From Anaerocolumna chitinilytica (GTDB taxonomy: Bacteria > Bacillota > Clostridia > Lachnospirales > Lachnospiraceae), in NCBI RefSeq assembly GCF_014218355.1, contig NZ_AP023368.1, positions 3,042,001-3,106,000 on the forward strand: DNA of 64,000 bases. Direction: 5' to 3'. Of the stretch, positions 1 to 8,014 are shown one piece after another (the first letter of the stretch is position 1; each line of letters begins with the position of its first letter). Position numbers and translations under genes: made by a program. The notes under the pieces are model-generated. The model saw nothing but the letters and a program-made list of their open reading frames with translations, was not told the DNA's origin and did not search any database.

Positions 1-49
1 CAATGTGGTTTTCTATGATATTATGAATTGACTTTGTCCTTTATTGCTA

Positions 50-988
50 TTATTGTAATTCTCCAGGTAGACTCATCATGAATGGAGTCAGTATCGTATC
101 ACACCATCGATCGAGTGCTTGCACAAATTTCTCATCTTCAAATCTTTTGTTATGATGTGAAGCTGTATAGCTTATAGGATAAAGTGCGGTAAACACACTA
201 ATAAAAAATTGGTTTATCGTATGCTTTGTTACAGATTGATATCCCGCAAAGAGAGATGATGTTAATTTTTCATCGTGTAATGTCCAGCTCATATCTGATA
301 AATCCATTTCTGCAAGTGCATACCCCGATAATGAAAAATCTATCGGACTGATCTCACCATTTGAATATATTAGATTAGACTTGCTTAGATCAGCATGTAC
401 AAATATAAATTGCTGCTTTTCTACTATGAACACTTTCCTAATGTATGATAAAGCATCCAACATCGTTCTGTGATTCCATTCCGTTATATGTCTCAATTCG
501 TAGGCTTTCCTAATGTCGTCATAAACCTTATCTACAAACACCTCATCGTAGTAATATCTATCCGGACAGGAAACTATAGACATGGCATTATGTAATTTCC
601 CTATCGTCTGACCAATTTTATAAGCGAGTTCATCCGTAATAACAGTTTTTTGTAGATCCTCTCCTTCGAGCCAGGAAAGCAATGTTACCGGAACTCTGTC
701 TTCAAGATAAGTGATATAGTCGTCGTACTTATTCTTAATCGGAAATTGTGTATTTATAGTTCCGACATTTCGTAAAAGATTAAGTAGTTCTATCTCACTA
801 TCTATAAGTTTATGTCGCTGAATGTTTCTACAACCCGCAGAAAGATCTAAACCATTGACTGTTTTATGGATTCTAAGAAGATACCTCTTATTATCATCCT
901 TTACTAAATATGTCATATTTTCATTATGACGTATTAATATTGCTTCAGGATGTTTAAAATTATAATTCTTCATTGCTTCATCCAACAT
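50..988 (-). CDS. APH/choline-kinase-type phosphotransferase
   Basis: This 312-aa protein has the aminoglycoside phosphotransferase (kinase-like) fold. The Brenner-type catalytic motif is visible at about residues 196-205 (FVHADLSKSN: His198, Asp200, Asn205), and the metal-binding Asp is in PIDFS near residue 217. Such enzymes move phosphate from ATP to an aminoglycoside, macrolide, homoserine or choline-like substrate in the cytoplasm; the substrate here cannot be read from the sequence. The start at 988 has AAGGAGG eight bases upstream. It sits among other single resistance-like genes, but nothing shows that it confers resistance. Confidence 0.8.
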   Translation of the reverse strand: MLDEAMKNYNFKHPEAILIRHNENMTYLVKDDNKRYLLRIHKTVNGLDLSAGCRNIQRHKLIDSEIELLNLLRNVGTINTQFPIKNKYDDYITYLEDRVPVTLLSWLEGEDLQKTVITDELAYKIGQTIGKLHNAMSIVSCPDRYYYDEVFVDKVYDDIRKAYELRHITEWNHRTMLDALSYIRKVFIVEKQQFIFVHADLSKSNLIYSNGEISPIDFSLSGYALAEMDLSDMSWTLHDEKLTSSLFAGYQSVTKHTINQFFISVFTALYPISYTASHHNKRFEDEKFVQALDRWCDTILTPFMMSLPGELQ

Positions 989-1067
989 GTGTTAATCCTC
1001 CTTACTTTTCTATAGCAAAGTAGAATTTTACAAACATAATGAGAAGTTCACTATCTAATCAGTTTGC

Positions 1068-1955
1068 TTATTTTAAACACTCAGAATTTGTTCGATACTT
1101 TTCTGAGAGTAGAACATATAGCGTTACCCATTTATTGGGTTGACCAACCATACCTACATTAAAATAAGGTTCAGCGAAAGATTCGCTAAGAATATATTTA
1201 CTCTCGATGTCTTTTTTGCTGTCTAATAATTCCCATGTTTTCTCGCAATTAGGATGATTCGCCGCGCCAAGAACTGAAAGCCCATACATAATCATCTGTA
1301 AGCCTATGTGTACATGATCAATCGGATAAAACGTCCCCGCCATATCTTCGATAATTACCTTTCCGGGATCGTCAGAATGGAACGCAACGTAGTGGTTTAT
1401 ATAGAATTTTATTAATAGCTCAAATTGCGGCAGAATAATGCCTGCCTTTTTCAGCTCCGCCGCTAGTAAAAGATATGTAGTAGTTTGTCTATAGCAACCC
1501 ATATCAAGCAATTTAGAGTCGTTTGTTTTTTTGGTTTTGTCCAGGCATCGAACTGTGCCATCTTGACGTATAGTAGAAAAAGCCAAAAGTATTTGTTCTT
1601 GCACCCAAGGATGCTCGTAATATCCAAGGGATACCAAATTTCTCAAAAATAATATTTTCGCACATTTCATACTCAAATTCATATTTTTGATGATACGTTC
1701 CATATATTCATCAATAGGTATATCAACGTGTGTTAAACCAAATTCTGCGAGTGCCAAGAAAGCGTTGATATCCTCCCACTTTTTATTATATTTAAATTTA
1801 TCCATGACTAAATTAAGGCTTTTTGAGCTTAATAAATTTTCATAAGCCTTTTTCACTTCAAGATCATCTTTTGACATACCTAGAAGCTCTGTCATTGTAC
1901 GGTATTTTACTTCTGGTGTATCATCTTTAAGAAGCCAATTGATTATATTATTCAT
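1068..1955 (-). CDS. Conserved hypothetical protein, terpenoid-cyclase-like helical repeat
   Basis: This 295-aa soluble protein opens with the pattern NIINWLLKDDTPEVKYRTMT. That opening is typical of a clostridial family often loosely labelled as prenyltransferase-like or, misleadingly, as a nitrogen fixation protein. The rest is mostly alpha-helical with no transmembrane segment, consistent with an alpha/alpha toroid fold. No catalytic motif is clear. The start at 1955 has AAAGGA eight bases upstream. An upstream open-frame fragment ends at 1950, overlapping this start. A second protein with a prenyltransferase-like fold lies at 54401-55354. Function unknown. Confidence 0.7.
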   Translation of the reverse strand: MNNIINWLLKDDTPEVKYRTMTELLGMSKDDLEVKKAYENLLSSKSLNLVMDKFKYNKKWEDINAFLALAEFGLTHVDIPIDEYMERIIKNMNLSMKCAKILFLRNLVSLGYYEHPWVQEQILLAFSTIRQDGTVRCLDKTKKTNDSKLLDMGCYRQTTTYLLLAAELKKAGIILPQFELLIKFYINHYVAFHSDDPGKVIIEDMAGTFYPIDHVHIGLQMIMYGLSVLGAANHPNCEKTWELLDSKKDIESKYILSESFAEPYFNVGMVGQPNKWVTLYVLLSEKYRTNSECLK

Positions 1956-2132
1956 TGATTTTTCCTTTATAAGCTATTGCGTCTATTTGTTTTTGAAGTC
2001 CTTCTACACCGCATTTGTTCGCAAACTCGGTGGAAATGGTTTTTCTTGTAGGATATTTGACAATAAAGCGTTGTTTGAACACCTTATCAGCGATGGATAT
2101 AATTTCTAAAATATGTATTTCCAATATATCAC
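1950..2132 (-). pseudogene. Unrecognised 60-codon open frame, probable gene fragment
   Basis: An open frame from a GTG at 2132 to TAA at 1950 gives a protein-like tail (IADKVFKQRFIVKYP, then TEFANKCGVEGLQKQIDAIA). It has no ribosome binding site at the GTG, and the preceding codon is a stop. The composition looks coding, and the frame ends across the start of the next gene. I read it as the 3' end of a lost gene; I cannot name the family. Confidence 0.35.
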
Positions 2133-2330
2133 TTATTGGATAATATTACAAATTTTATTAACTTAAATATTAGCTTTTATTACATTCTTAATTGATGAAA
2201 GCGACAAAATGTATTGTAGTTCTATATACAATTTGTTAAAGACTAACCGGAAATACAATGATGAATTCAATAGCCATTTATCTTTAATGTCGTTTTTATT
2301 ATAGTAACGACAAACCCCATCAAATAATGT

Positions 2331-2532
2331 TTAAATATGCTCTTTTTTTTCACCATGTTCTGTTAAATCAAAACTAAGTGTTTGATAGCCTTTTTCTTCC
2401 GCTATTTTAGCAAAAAACTCTTCCTTGTTCTTTGCATGACATTTTTCCATGAACTTTATTATATATCTTGTCTGATTTTTCACCCCAAATAATGGCAGGG
2501 ATAGAGTTAATAATAATACTTTGCGTTTTCAT
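2331..2532 (-). pseudogene. Alpha/beta hydrolase remnant, frameshifted and truncated
   Basis: The frame opens at ATG 2532 with MKTQSIIINSIPAIIWGE and continues through VHGKMSCKE. It then shifts by one base and continues as EEFFAKIAEEKGYQTLSFDL, followed by TEHGEKK. This matches the start of a clostridial alpha/beta hydrolase family (oxyanion VHGKMS region, then the SFDLPEHG segment). Only about 66 of roughly 250 residues remain, and the catalytic Ser, Asp and His are lost. Between here and 2163 a further 50-codon open stretch in another frame looks like unrelated debris. Confidence 0.65.
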
Positions 2533-2638
2533 TTTTGTCTCCAATCAATTTATATTTGGTACATAAGCAAAATCGCTAAGAATCTGCCTATGGAGGTATA
2601 TTCCAGCGATTTTGTTCATTGGGAATTAAACAGTTTTT

Positions 2639-3586
2639 TTAATTATGTAATGCACATTCATCAATCCTACGAACTACACTATTCGTATAAGCAGTAAAAT
2701 ATTTAAGCCAGAAACTATATGCAATAGGATTGAAACTCTCAAAGTCTACTCCTAGGAGCTTATATCCTTCACCTTTTAATTTTCGTATCGCAAAATTTAA
2801 TAAATTCTGATAGATGTTCTTTCCACGATATTCAGGAAGGCAGAAAGCCCCACAAATATTACATATATTATTGACTTCTGTAACAAAATTTTCAGCAGCA
2901 CTGCTTTTTACTTCAACAAATGCAATCAGCTTTTCACAATCTTTGGCAACAAATACCCTTGAGTTGCGTTCCTCTGCACGAGCCAGCCAAGATTTAAAAT
3001 CCTCTAATGAAGAATACATAAAACAAGGACTATTTCCCATATGTTCAGATTCCAATCGACGCATTTCTCCAACTCTGATTACATCTGACTTAGCAAGTTC
3101 TTCAAAGTATATGCCATCATATGGCTGACATTCAATTTCCTCCATTGACCTAATGGCATCCATGCAACGAAGACCAAATCCATATGTAAAAAATGCATTT
3201 AATGACTCTGCATCATGTGCATAATGTCCAATTGCATGATATGTTATTTTACTTTTAACCCATTTTTCTGCAGCGGCTTGATACATTCTTTGATATATTA
3301 ATCTTCTATTCTCTTTTATTGAACCATGGGCGTGAATAGGTGAGAATGTTCCCTTGGCAGTTGAGTTAAATGCATTGTCCCAGGGTTCATAACAACATAA
3401 ATACCCTATTAATCGGTCTTCATCAAAGGCTGCAACACCAAGTCCATTATTCGCAAAATAATCTAAATCGGGAAGTGAGTCTATACTAGGCAGAATTGGC
3501 ACATATTCACGCTCTTCATAGTAGTTCGCAGCAGCAATTAGCTTTGCACTTTCCACATGTTTCTTCTCAAAATCTATAATTTTCAT
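2639..3586 (-). CDS. Double-GNAT-domain N-acetyltransferase
   Basis: This 315-aa protein has two GNAT-like halves: residues about 1-150 form a degenerate N-terminal acetyltransferase fold, and residues about 155-315 form a second one with an acetyl-CoA loop around PEYRGKNIYQNLLNFA. Proteins with this layout acetylate amines using acetyl-CoA; the substrate is unknown. The start at 3586 has TGGAGG six bases upstream. That ribosome binding site can be buried in a hairpin, and a short leader peptide precedes it (3613-3669), so expression is probably controlled at translation. This suggests a response to a ribosome-acting drug or to slow translation, which is inference. Confidence 0.8.
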   Translation of the reverse strand: MKIIDFEKKHVESAKLIAAANYYEEREYVPILPSIDSLPDLDYFANNGLGVAAFDEDRLIGYLCCYEPWDNAFNSTAKGTFSPIHAHGSIKENRRLIYQRMYQAAAEKWVKSKITYHAIGHYAHDAESLNAFFTYGFGLRCMDAIRSMEEIECQPYDGIYFEELAKSDVIRVGEMRRLESEHMGNSPCFMYSSLEDFKSWLARAEERNSRVFVAKDCEKLIAFVEVKSSAAENFVTEVNNICNICGAFCLPEYRGKNIYQNLLNFAIRKLKGEGYKLLGVDFESFNPIAYSFWLKYFTAYTNSVVRRIDECALHN

Positions 3587-3592
3587 ATTAAT

Positions 3593-3632
3593 CCTCCATT
3601 TTATGTGGAGGGTTATTTTACGTGAGCCCTCC
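3593..3632 (-). promoter_or_regulatory. Putative translational attenuator of the double-GNAT gene
   Basis: In the minus-strand RNA three segments compete. Segment 1 is GGAGGG (3632-3627), inside the leader peptide codons. Segment 2 is CCCTCCA (3612-3606). Segment 3 is TGGAGG (3598-3593), which is the gene's own ribosome binding site. Segments 1:2 form a 6-bp GC-rich hairpin with a 14-nt loop. Segments 2:3 form a 6-bp hairpin with a 7-nt loop that hides the binding site. The two cannot coexist. A ribosome finishing the leader would cover segment 1 and favour the closed form; failure to reach it would open the site. Confidence 0.6.
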
Positions 3633-3669
3633 TTACACGTTCTTTGTTAGTAGCATTTTTCTTAATCAT
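3613..3669 (-). CDS. Leader peptide, 18 aa, upstream of the acetyltransferase
   Basis: An ATG at 3669 preceded nine bases upstream by GAGGAG opens an 18-codon frame, MIKKNATNKERVRRAHVK, ending with TAA at 3613, 27 bases before the acetyltransferase start. The frame carries tandem AGG AGG arginine codons that also form segment 1 of the attenuator. A strong binding site, short length, rare tandem codons and overlap with pairing segments are the hallmarks of erm- or cat-type regulatory leaders. No similar leader sequence is known to me. Confidence 0.6.
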   Translation of the reverse strand: MIKKNATNKERVRRAHVK

Positions 3670-3769
3670 ACGCTATCGCTCCTCTTACTAAATATTTATC
3701 ACAACGCAAAAGCGCGTCATCATACACAATTGCTATAATTATAACTTCTGATAATGCTCATTAACTTTA

Positions 3770-4156
3770 TCAAATTGCAATCCACCAACACACTCCATAT
3801 TTATCTATAACAGTCGCACAGCATTTGCTCCATGGAACTTCCTGAATGGGATTGATAATAACACCGCCATTACTTAAAATATTAAAGGCATTATAAACCG
3901 CCTCTTCGCTTCCCATCTCAAAAACATTAAACGTCATAGTTTCCCATTTCATTTTGTGAACTATGTTTATGTCGCAAGGATTCGATGCTTCACTTAATGC
4001 TAAAAATCCTTCACCATTTACAGATAATTCACAGTGTGCATAAGCGGTTTTATCATCATTTTTCACTTCAAATGTAATCTCTGCACCAAATGCTTTACAA
4101 TACATTTCTGCCGCTTCAAAGCTATTTTTCACATAAACTTGAGTATAATTTTTCAT
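3770..4156 (-). CDS. VOC-superfamily (PhnB-like) protein
   Basis: This 128-aa single-domain protein has the paired beta-alpha-beta-beta-beta modules of the VOC/glyoxalase superfamily and the PhnB-type opening (VYVKNSFEAAEMYCKAFGA). Members bind a metal or a small ligand; known activities include glyoxalase, dioxygenase and sequestration of bleomycin-type drugs, and none can be assigned here. It ends with PWSKCCATVIDKYGVCWWIA, the usual PhnB-like ending. It is monocistronic, downstream of a GNAT gene on the same strand. Confidence 0.7.
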   Translation of the reverse strand: MKNYTQVYVKNSFEAAEMYCKAFGAEITFEVKNDDKTAYAHCELSVNGEGFLALSEASNPCDINIVHKMKWETMTFNVFEMGSEEAVYNAFNILSNGGVIINPIQEVPWSKCCATVIDKYGVCWWIAI

Positions 4157-4232
4157 ATTTGGCTCCCATCTGCGTGCTTTAGCAGGCGTACAAAATCAGG
4201 GGGAATGAAAGATTTATCTTTCACTCTTTTCC

Positions 4233-4763
4233 TCATAAACCCAATCTTCCAATATAATAAAATGCATCTTTTTGGTCTCTAAATTCATTTATGCCCAGAT
4301 ATTTCATACCTATTTTTTGTAGAACTCTTCTTGATGCTATATTTTCCGGTTCGGCCATTCCATAAATACCGGTAATATTTGTTGTCTTGAATGCTTCAGA
4401 TATTATTTCTTTTCCGATCTCAGTTGCATATCCTTTATTCCAATATGTAACTCCAAGTTTCCATTCTATCTCAGGTTCGTTTTCTTTATATGGATTTAGA
4501 CCAGCTAGTCCAATCAGTTTATTGCTTGATTTTTCAATTATAGCACCATGAAAACAATCCAAGGAAACGAAATTTCTATCTATAAAGAATTGAATGTATT
4601 GTTCCGTCTTAAGTCTATCCCAAGGATGGTTCTTGTCTTTTGTAAATTGATGAACTTGGGGATTCGACATAACCTCATATAACCCATCTATATCATTCAT
4701 CGTATATCGATGTAATAAAAGGTTTTGAGTTTCAATATAAATAAATACAAAACTGCTTATTAT
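4233..4763 (-). CDS. GNAT N-acetyltransferase (RimJ/RimL-like), non-AUG start likely
   Basis: The first ATG (4700) gives 155 aa, but the same frame stays open upstream and encodes IETQNLLLHRYT, the expected first beta strand of RimJ/RimL-type GNATs. The full domain therefore needs a start upstream of 4700. No ATG, GTG or TTG is available there; an ATA at 4763-4761 lies five bases after GGAGG. Either a rare AUA/AUU start is used or the start codon has mutated. The acetyl-CoA region is near WKLGVTYWNKGYATEIGKE. RimJ-like enzymes acetylate N-termini or small amines; the substrate is unknown. Confidence 0.65.
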   Translation of the reverse strand: MISSFVFIYIETQNLLLHRYTMNDIDGLYEVMSNPQVHQFTKDKNHPWDRLKTEQYIQFFIDRNFVSLDCFHGAIIEKSSNKLIGLAGLNPYKENEPEIEWKLGVTYWNKGYATEIGKEIISEAFKTTNITGIYGMAEPENIASRRVLQKIGMKYLGINEFRDQKDAFYYIGRLGL

Positions 4764-4877
4764 CTTATCCTCCAGTCAAATGTTGTAGGTATTTATTCAA
4801 ATTGCTCCTCCCCTGCCTAAACATAATTAAATAAATAATGCTTCGCTGTTTCCACCATTTGTGACAGATATAATGAG

Positions 4878-4905
4878 ATTATACCACAATTTTACATTTG
4901 CTCAA
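4878..4905 (-). promoter_or_regulatory. Sigma-A-type promoter for the GNAT at 4233
   Basis: On the minus strand TTGAGC (4905-4900) and TATAAT (4883-4878) are separated by 16 bases. The transcript would have a leader of about 100 nt. That leader holds a small frame beginning at a TTG just after GGGAGGAG and ending in the GGAGGATAA that also serves the GNAT gene, so a second regulatory leader peptide is possible but unproven. Confidence 0.55.
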
Positions 4906-5029
4906 ACATTTAAAAATAAATTATTTTCCATTTTCAAAATATTTTAAAATAATCATCTTGCTTAACTACAGCATAATTTTAGTAATTGGATATAGCAATT
5001 TTTTTATTTAGCTTAATAGTCAAAATTCC

Positions 5030-5521
5030 CTACTCAGTAACAGTTAAATAATAAAGGATTTTATCATTTTTTAGCTTATGATTATTCCAATCACCTTCGA
5101 TAGCTTCTTTTATATTTTTAGAATCTTCAAAACTTACTCCTCTTTTTTCACAATGTACCGCAAGTAATTCATCTGAAATATCCAAATATACAACAGCTTC
5201 ACAATCTAAAATAACGGTAGAAAACAAAGGATAACCTGCTTTTACTCTCCCAAATTTATATACAAGTCGATCAATTTCATTTCCAAGTTCTATTGTCCAA
5301 GGCATTTTAAGCAAATGGTTCATTAATTCTTTCTCTTCTTCCGGTATATTTGGCCAAAGCACTTCATCTAAATCTTCGCAATTGTACTCAGATAATTGGT
5401 TAAGCAGTGTTGATTTTCCAGCACATGTTGTACCTATCACACAAACCCTATCCTCTTTGTGCTTTTCAAATATTGCTCTCAATGTATTTAGTGTTTCATT
5501 CACCGTAAATTCACCAGCCAT
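5030..5521 (-). CDS. P-loop NTPase/kinase-like protein (paralogue of 48787-49263)
   Basis: This protein of about 163 aa has a Walker A motif GTTCAGKST near residue 32 and an adenylate-kinase-like layout. The start is placed at 5521 (MAGEF) because AGGAG lies ten bases upstream; a longer start at 5542 would put that site inside the coding frame. The closest relative in the window is the gene at 48787, which has the same CVLGTTC-GKST core and the same ending (YYL-TE). Both resemble small nucleotide or sugar kinases of the AAA_18 type. The substrate is unknown. Confidence 0.65.
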   Translation of the reverse strand: MAGEFTVNETLNTLRAIFEKHKEDRVCVIGTTCAGKSTLLNQLSEYNCEDLDEVLWPNIPEEEKELMNHLLKMPWTIELGNEIDRLVYKFGRVKAGYPLFSTVILDCEAVVYLDISDELLAVHCEKRGVSFEDSKNIKEAIEGDWNNHKLKNDKILYYLTVTE

Positions 5522-5608
5522 TGTATAAAATCTCCTATTCAATATGATTTGTTTTCCTATGAAAATATTTTACTTCTTTCAAAAAATGTGCCTATATTAT
5601 AATTATAG

Positions 5609-7468
5609 TTATTTACTAATCACTCCTTTAATCCTTCTAACTCCAGCAGAAGAAGATTGTTCCTTTTCAATATGGAACTTTCCTAAGTTTGTAGTATCTT
5701 CAACATGAGGTCCTCCACATACTTCTCTACTCCAAACTTTCCCATCGTTATCTTGGATTGTATACACCTTAACCACATCCGGATATTTATCCCAAAAGCT
5801 TCCTTCCACACCACTCTCTTTGGCTTCAGTTTTAGGCAGCTCTGAAATATAGATAACTGCTTTTGATGAAATCGCATCATTCACATAGTTTTCCACTTTT
5901 TCTATTTGCTCTGACGTAAGTTTCTCATCATGGTTGAAGTCATACCTTAATCTTTCTGAAGTAATATTACTTCCTTTTTGATGAACATGATCGCCTAAAA
6001 CTTCCCTTAAACCAGCAAGTAATAAATGAGCTACTGTGTGCAGTCCTGTTGTTTCCGTTGAATGATCAGATAATCCGCCTTTAAATTTACCTGCAGAAGC
6101 AGTTCTACTCTTATCGGTATGTTTCTTTGCTGCCTCAGCATAAGAAGCCTTGTCCTCCATGCTATAACCATTTTCAGTCAGAAATTCTTCTGTTAACTCT
6201 AAAGGAAAACCATAAGTTTCGTAAAAATAAAAAGCATCAGCACCTGTAACTTTTCCTTTATTCTTCAGATGTTTTTGTATTTCAATTTCTCCTTGCTGCA
6301 AAGTTTTATGGAATAGATTTTCTTCCTTCTTTATTATTTCGATAACTTTCTTCTTATTACTGATCAAATCTTCATAGGCTGTTGCTTCCTCTATATAAAC
6401 TTCAGATAACTCACTTAGAAAGTTTCCTTGTATCCCGATTTTTTTACCTGCACGAATTGCCCTTCTTAATAACCTTCTTGTAATATACCCTGCATCACTA
6501 TTAGCCGGCTCCGCACCATCATTTATTAAAAATGTAGCAGCTCTCACATGATCAAGTATGATTCTAAACGACTTTAAATCATCATTATATTCTGTTCCGC
6601 TTAATTCTATTAGTTTTTTCTTTGCATTAAGGAAGAACGCTGTATTATAAATGTCCCTATCACCATTAAGGGCCGTTGCAACTCTTTCTAATCCGCCACC
6701 ATAATCAATATTGGGATTTTTCATTTTTACAAAACCTGTGTCCTCTTTTTTGTAACACATAAATACATTGTTACCTATTTCTAAGAATCTTTCGCTTTCA
6801 GAAGCAGGATGTTCGAGTGGATCACCGTCCGGTTCAAAATCATAGAACATTTCACTGTCAGGCCCACCCGGTTCACCGACAGGCATATCTAAGGGACTTC
6901 CTGCTCTGCTCCACCAATTCTCTTTTTCATTGTATAAGAATATTTTTCCACCTCTTGATGTTCCATATTTATATGGATCATCTTCTATAATAGGTTCTAT
7001 ACCAACCGATTTGAATTTTTCTGACCATATTTGAATTGCTTCCGTATCTTTCTGTATATTCATATCATCACTTCCTTTAAAAGCACTGATATATAACCTA
7101 TTAGGATCAATTCCTAATTCGTTGATTTGCCAATTCCATATTGCATCGATTTGCTTTTTCTTATAGTTATTTTCATTTGCTTTAAATTCCCACCGACCTA
7201 TCATTTCAAAAAATGTTAGATGCGACATATCTCCTACTTCATCAATATCCACTGTTCTTAAGCACTTCTGAATATTGGTTATCTCATTCCCTATTGGATG
7301 TTTTTCACCCAATAAATACGGAACCATAGGCTGCATTCCACTTCCTGTAAACAAAGTTGAGGGATCATTTTCCGGTAGCAAACTGGAAGATGGCACTTGG
7401 CTACCCCCTATTCTTTTCATAAAATCAATATATGATTTCCTTAACTCATCTGGCGTCATTTTCATCAT
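5609..7468 (-). CDS. alaS: Short alanyl-tRNA synthetase (second-copy type)
   Basis: This 619-aa enzyme charges tRNA-Ala with alanine. The class II catalytic domain (about 1-240, with TGSGMQPMVPYL), the tRNA recognition region (LRRAIR near 333) and the SAD editing domain are present. The editing zinc ligands are intact: His477, His481, Cys584 and His588 (HTVAH, CGGPH). It stops after the editing domain, so the DHHA1/C-Ala region of usual AlaRS (about 870 aa) is missing. The start at 7468 has GGAGG eight bases upstream. Its own promoter and T-box precede it. It is probably a paralogue beside a full-length copy elsewhere, which cannot be checked here. Confidence 0.9.
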   Translation of the reverse strand: MMKMTPDELRKSYIDFMKRIGGSQVPSSSLLPENDPSTLFTGSGMQPMVPYLLGEKHPIGNEITNIQKCLRTVDIDEVGDMSHLTFFEMIGRWEFKANENNYKKKQIDAIWNWQINELGIDPNRLYISAFKGSDDMNIQKDTEAIQIWSEKFKSVGIEPIIEDDPYKYGTSRGGKIFLYNEKENWWSRAGSPLDMPVGEPGGPDSEMFYDFEPDGDPLEHPASESERFLEIGNNVFMCYKKEDTGFVKMKNPNIDYGGGLERVATALNGDRDIYNTAFFLNAKKKLIELSGTEYNDDLKSFRIILDHVRAATFLINDGAEPANSDAGYITRRLLRRAIRAGKKIGIQGNFLSELSEVYIEEATAYEDLISNKKKVIEIIKKEENLFHKTLQQGEIEIQKHLKNKGKVTGADAFYFYETYGFPLELTEEFLTENGYSMEDKASYAEAAKKHTDKSRTASAGKFKGGLSDHSTETTGLHTVAHLLLAGLREVLGDHVHQKGSNITSERLRYDFNHDEKLTSEQIEKVENYVNDAISSKAVIYISELPKTEAKESGVEGSFWDKYPDVVKVYTIQDNDGKVWSREVCGGPHVEDTTNLGKFHIEKEQSSSAGVRRIKGVISK

Positions 7469-7489
7469 GTTGAATACCTCCGTATTATT

Positions 7490-7790
7490 TTTTCTAAAAC
7501 AAAAAAGCCCTAAGCTGACATATATATTGTCAACTTAGGGCGAACTATTTTGTCCGTGTTACCACCTAATTTCAGATTTCTCTGCTCTCTATCAATACGG
7601 GAAAAATCCGATATTGTTTCCTGAATAACGGTGGAACTCCGTTGAAGCCTACTAAGATTCTTCTATTCGGTTCACAGCTCCGAGACTGCTTCACTATTAG
7701 ATCAATGAAGATTCGCACCAACCATCTTCTCTCTGTGAAATTTCTAATACTTACTATTTCTCATCATAGCCTTTTCGTTTTAAGTTAAGC
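7490..7790 (-). promoter_or_regulatory. T-box riboswitch leader, alanine-specific
   Basis: Reading the minus strand, Stem I starts with ATGAGA and an AGTA turn. Its distal part holds AGAGAG and GGTTGGTGC. It returns through TCTAATA to the specifier GTGAA-GCA-GT, with the alanine codon GCA at 7689-7687. The T-box element AGGTGGTAACACGGAC is at 7567-7552, immediately before the terminator hairpin. Uncharged tRNA-Ala should bind the specifier and the T-box bulge and prevent termination, so the short alaS is induced when charged tRNA-Ala runs low. Element order and the match between specifier and gene make this a firm call. Confidence 0.88.
7501..7541 (-). terminator. T-box-controlled intrinsic terminator
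   Basis: On the minus strand GCCCTAAGTTGACA pairs with TGTCAGCTTAGGGC around a short AU loop, followed by TTTTTTG. Its 5' arm lies directly after the T-box sequence, as expected for the terminator/antiterminator switch. Confidence 0.85.
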
Positions 7791-7792
7791 CA

Positions 7793-7821
7793 ATCCTACC
7801 ACACTGAACTAACTCTGTCAA
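7793..7821 (-). promoter_or_regulatory. Promoter of the T-box/alaS transcript
   Basis: TTGACA (7821-7816) and TAGGAT (7798-7793) are separated by exactly 17 bases on the minus strand. Transcription would start near 7786, just before Stem I of the T-box. Confidence 0.7.
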
Positions 7822-8014
7822 TTTAATTTTATTATTGATTCAGCAATTTATACACCTGATTCAATAAAACGAACAGCAGAATTATCCCAATATTTTTTAT
7901 AAACCCGATTATTTTCTCCGTCAAAATTCAACTAATACATTCGAAATATAACCGGTATATCTTTAGGCTGCCACTGTACCTTTGTGCCAAAACTCCTTAC
8001 ACAGCCCACTTAAA

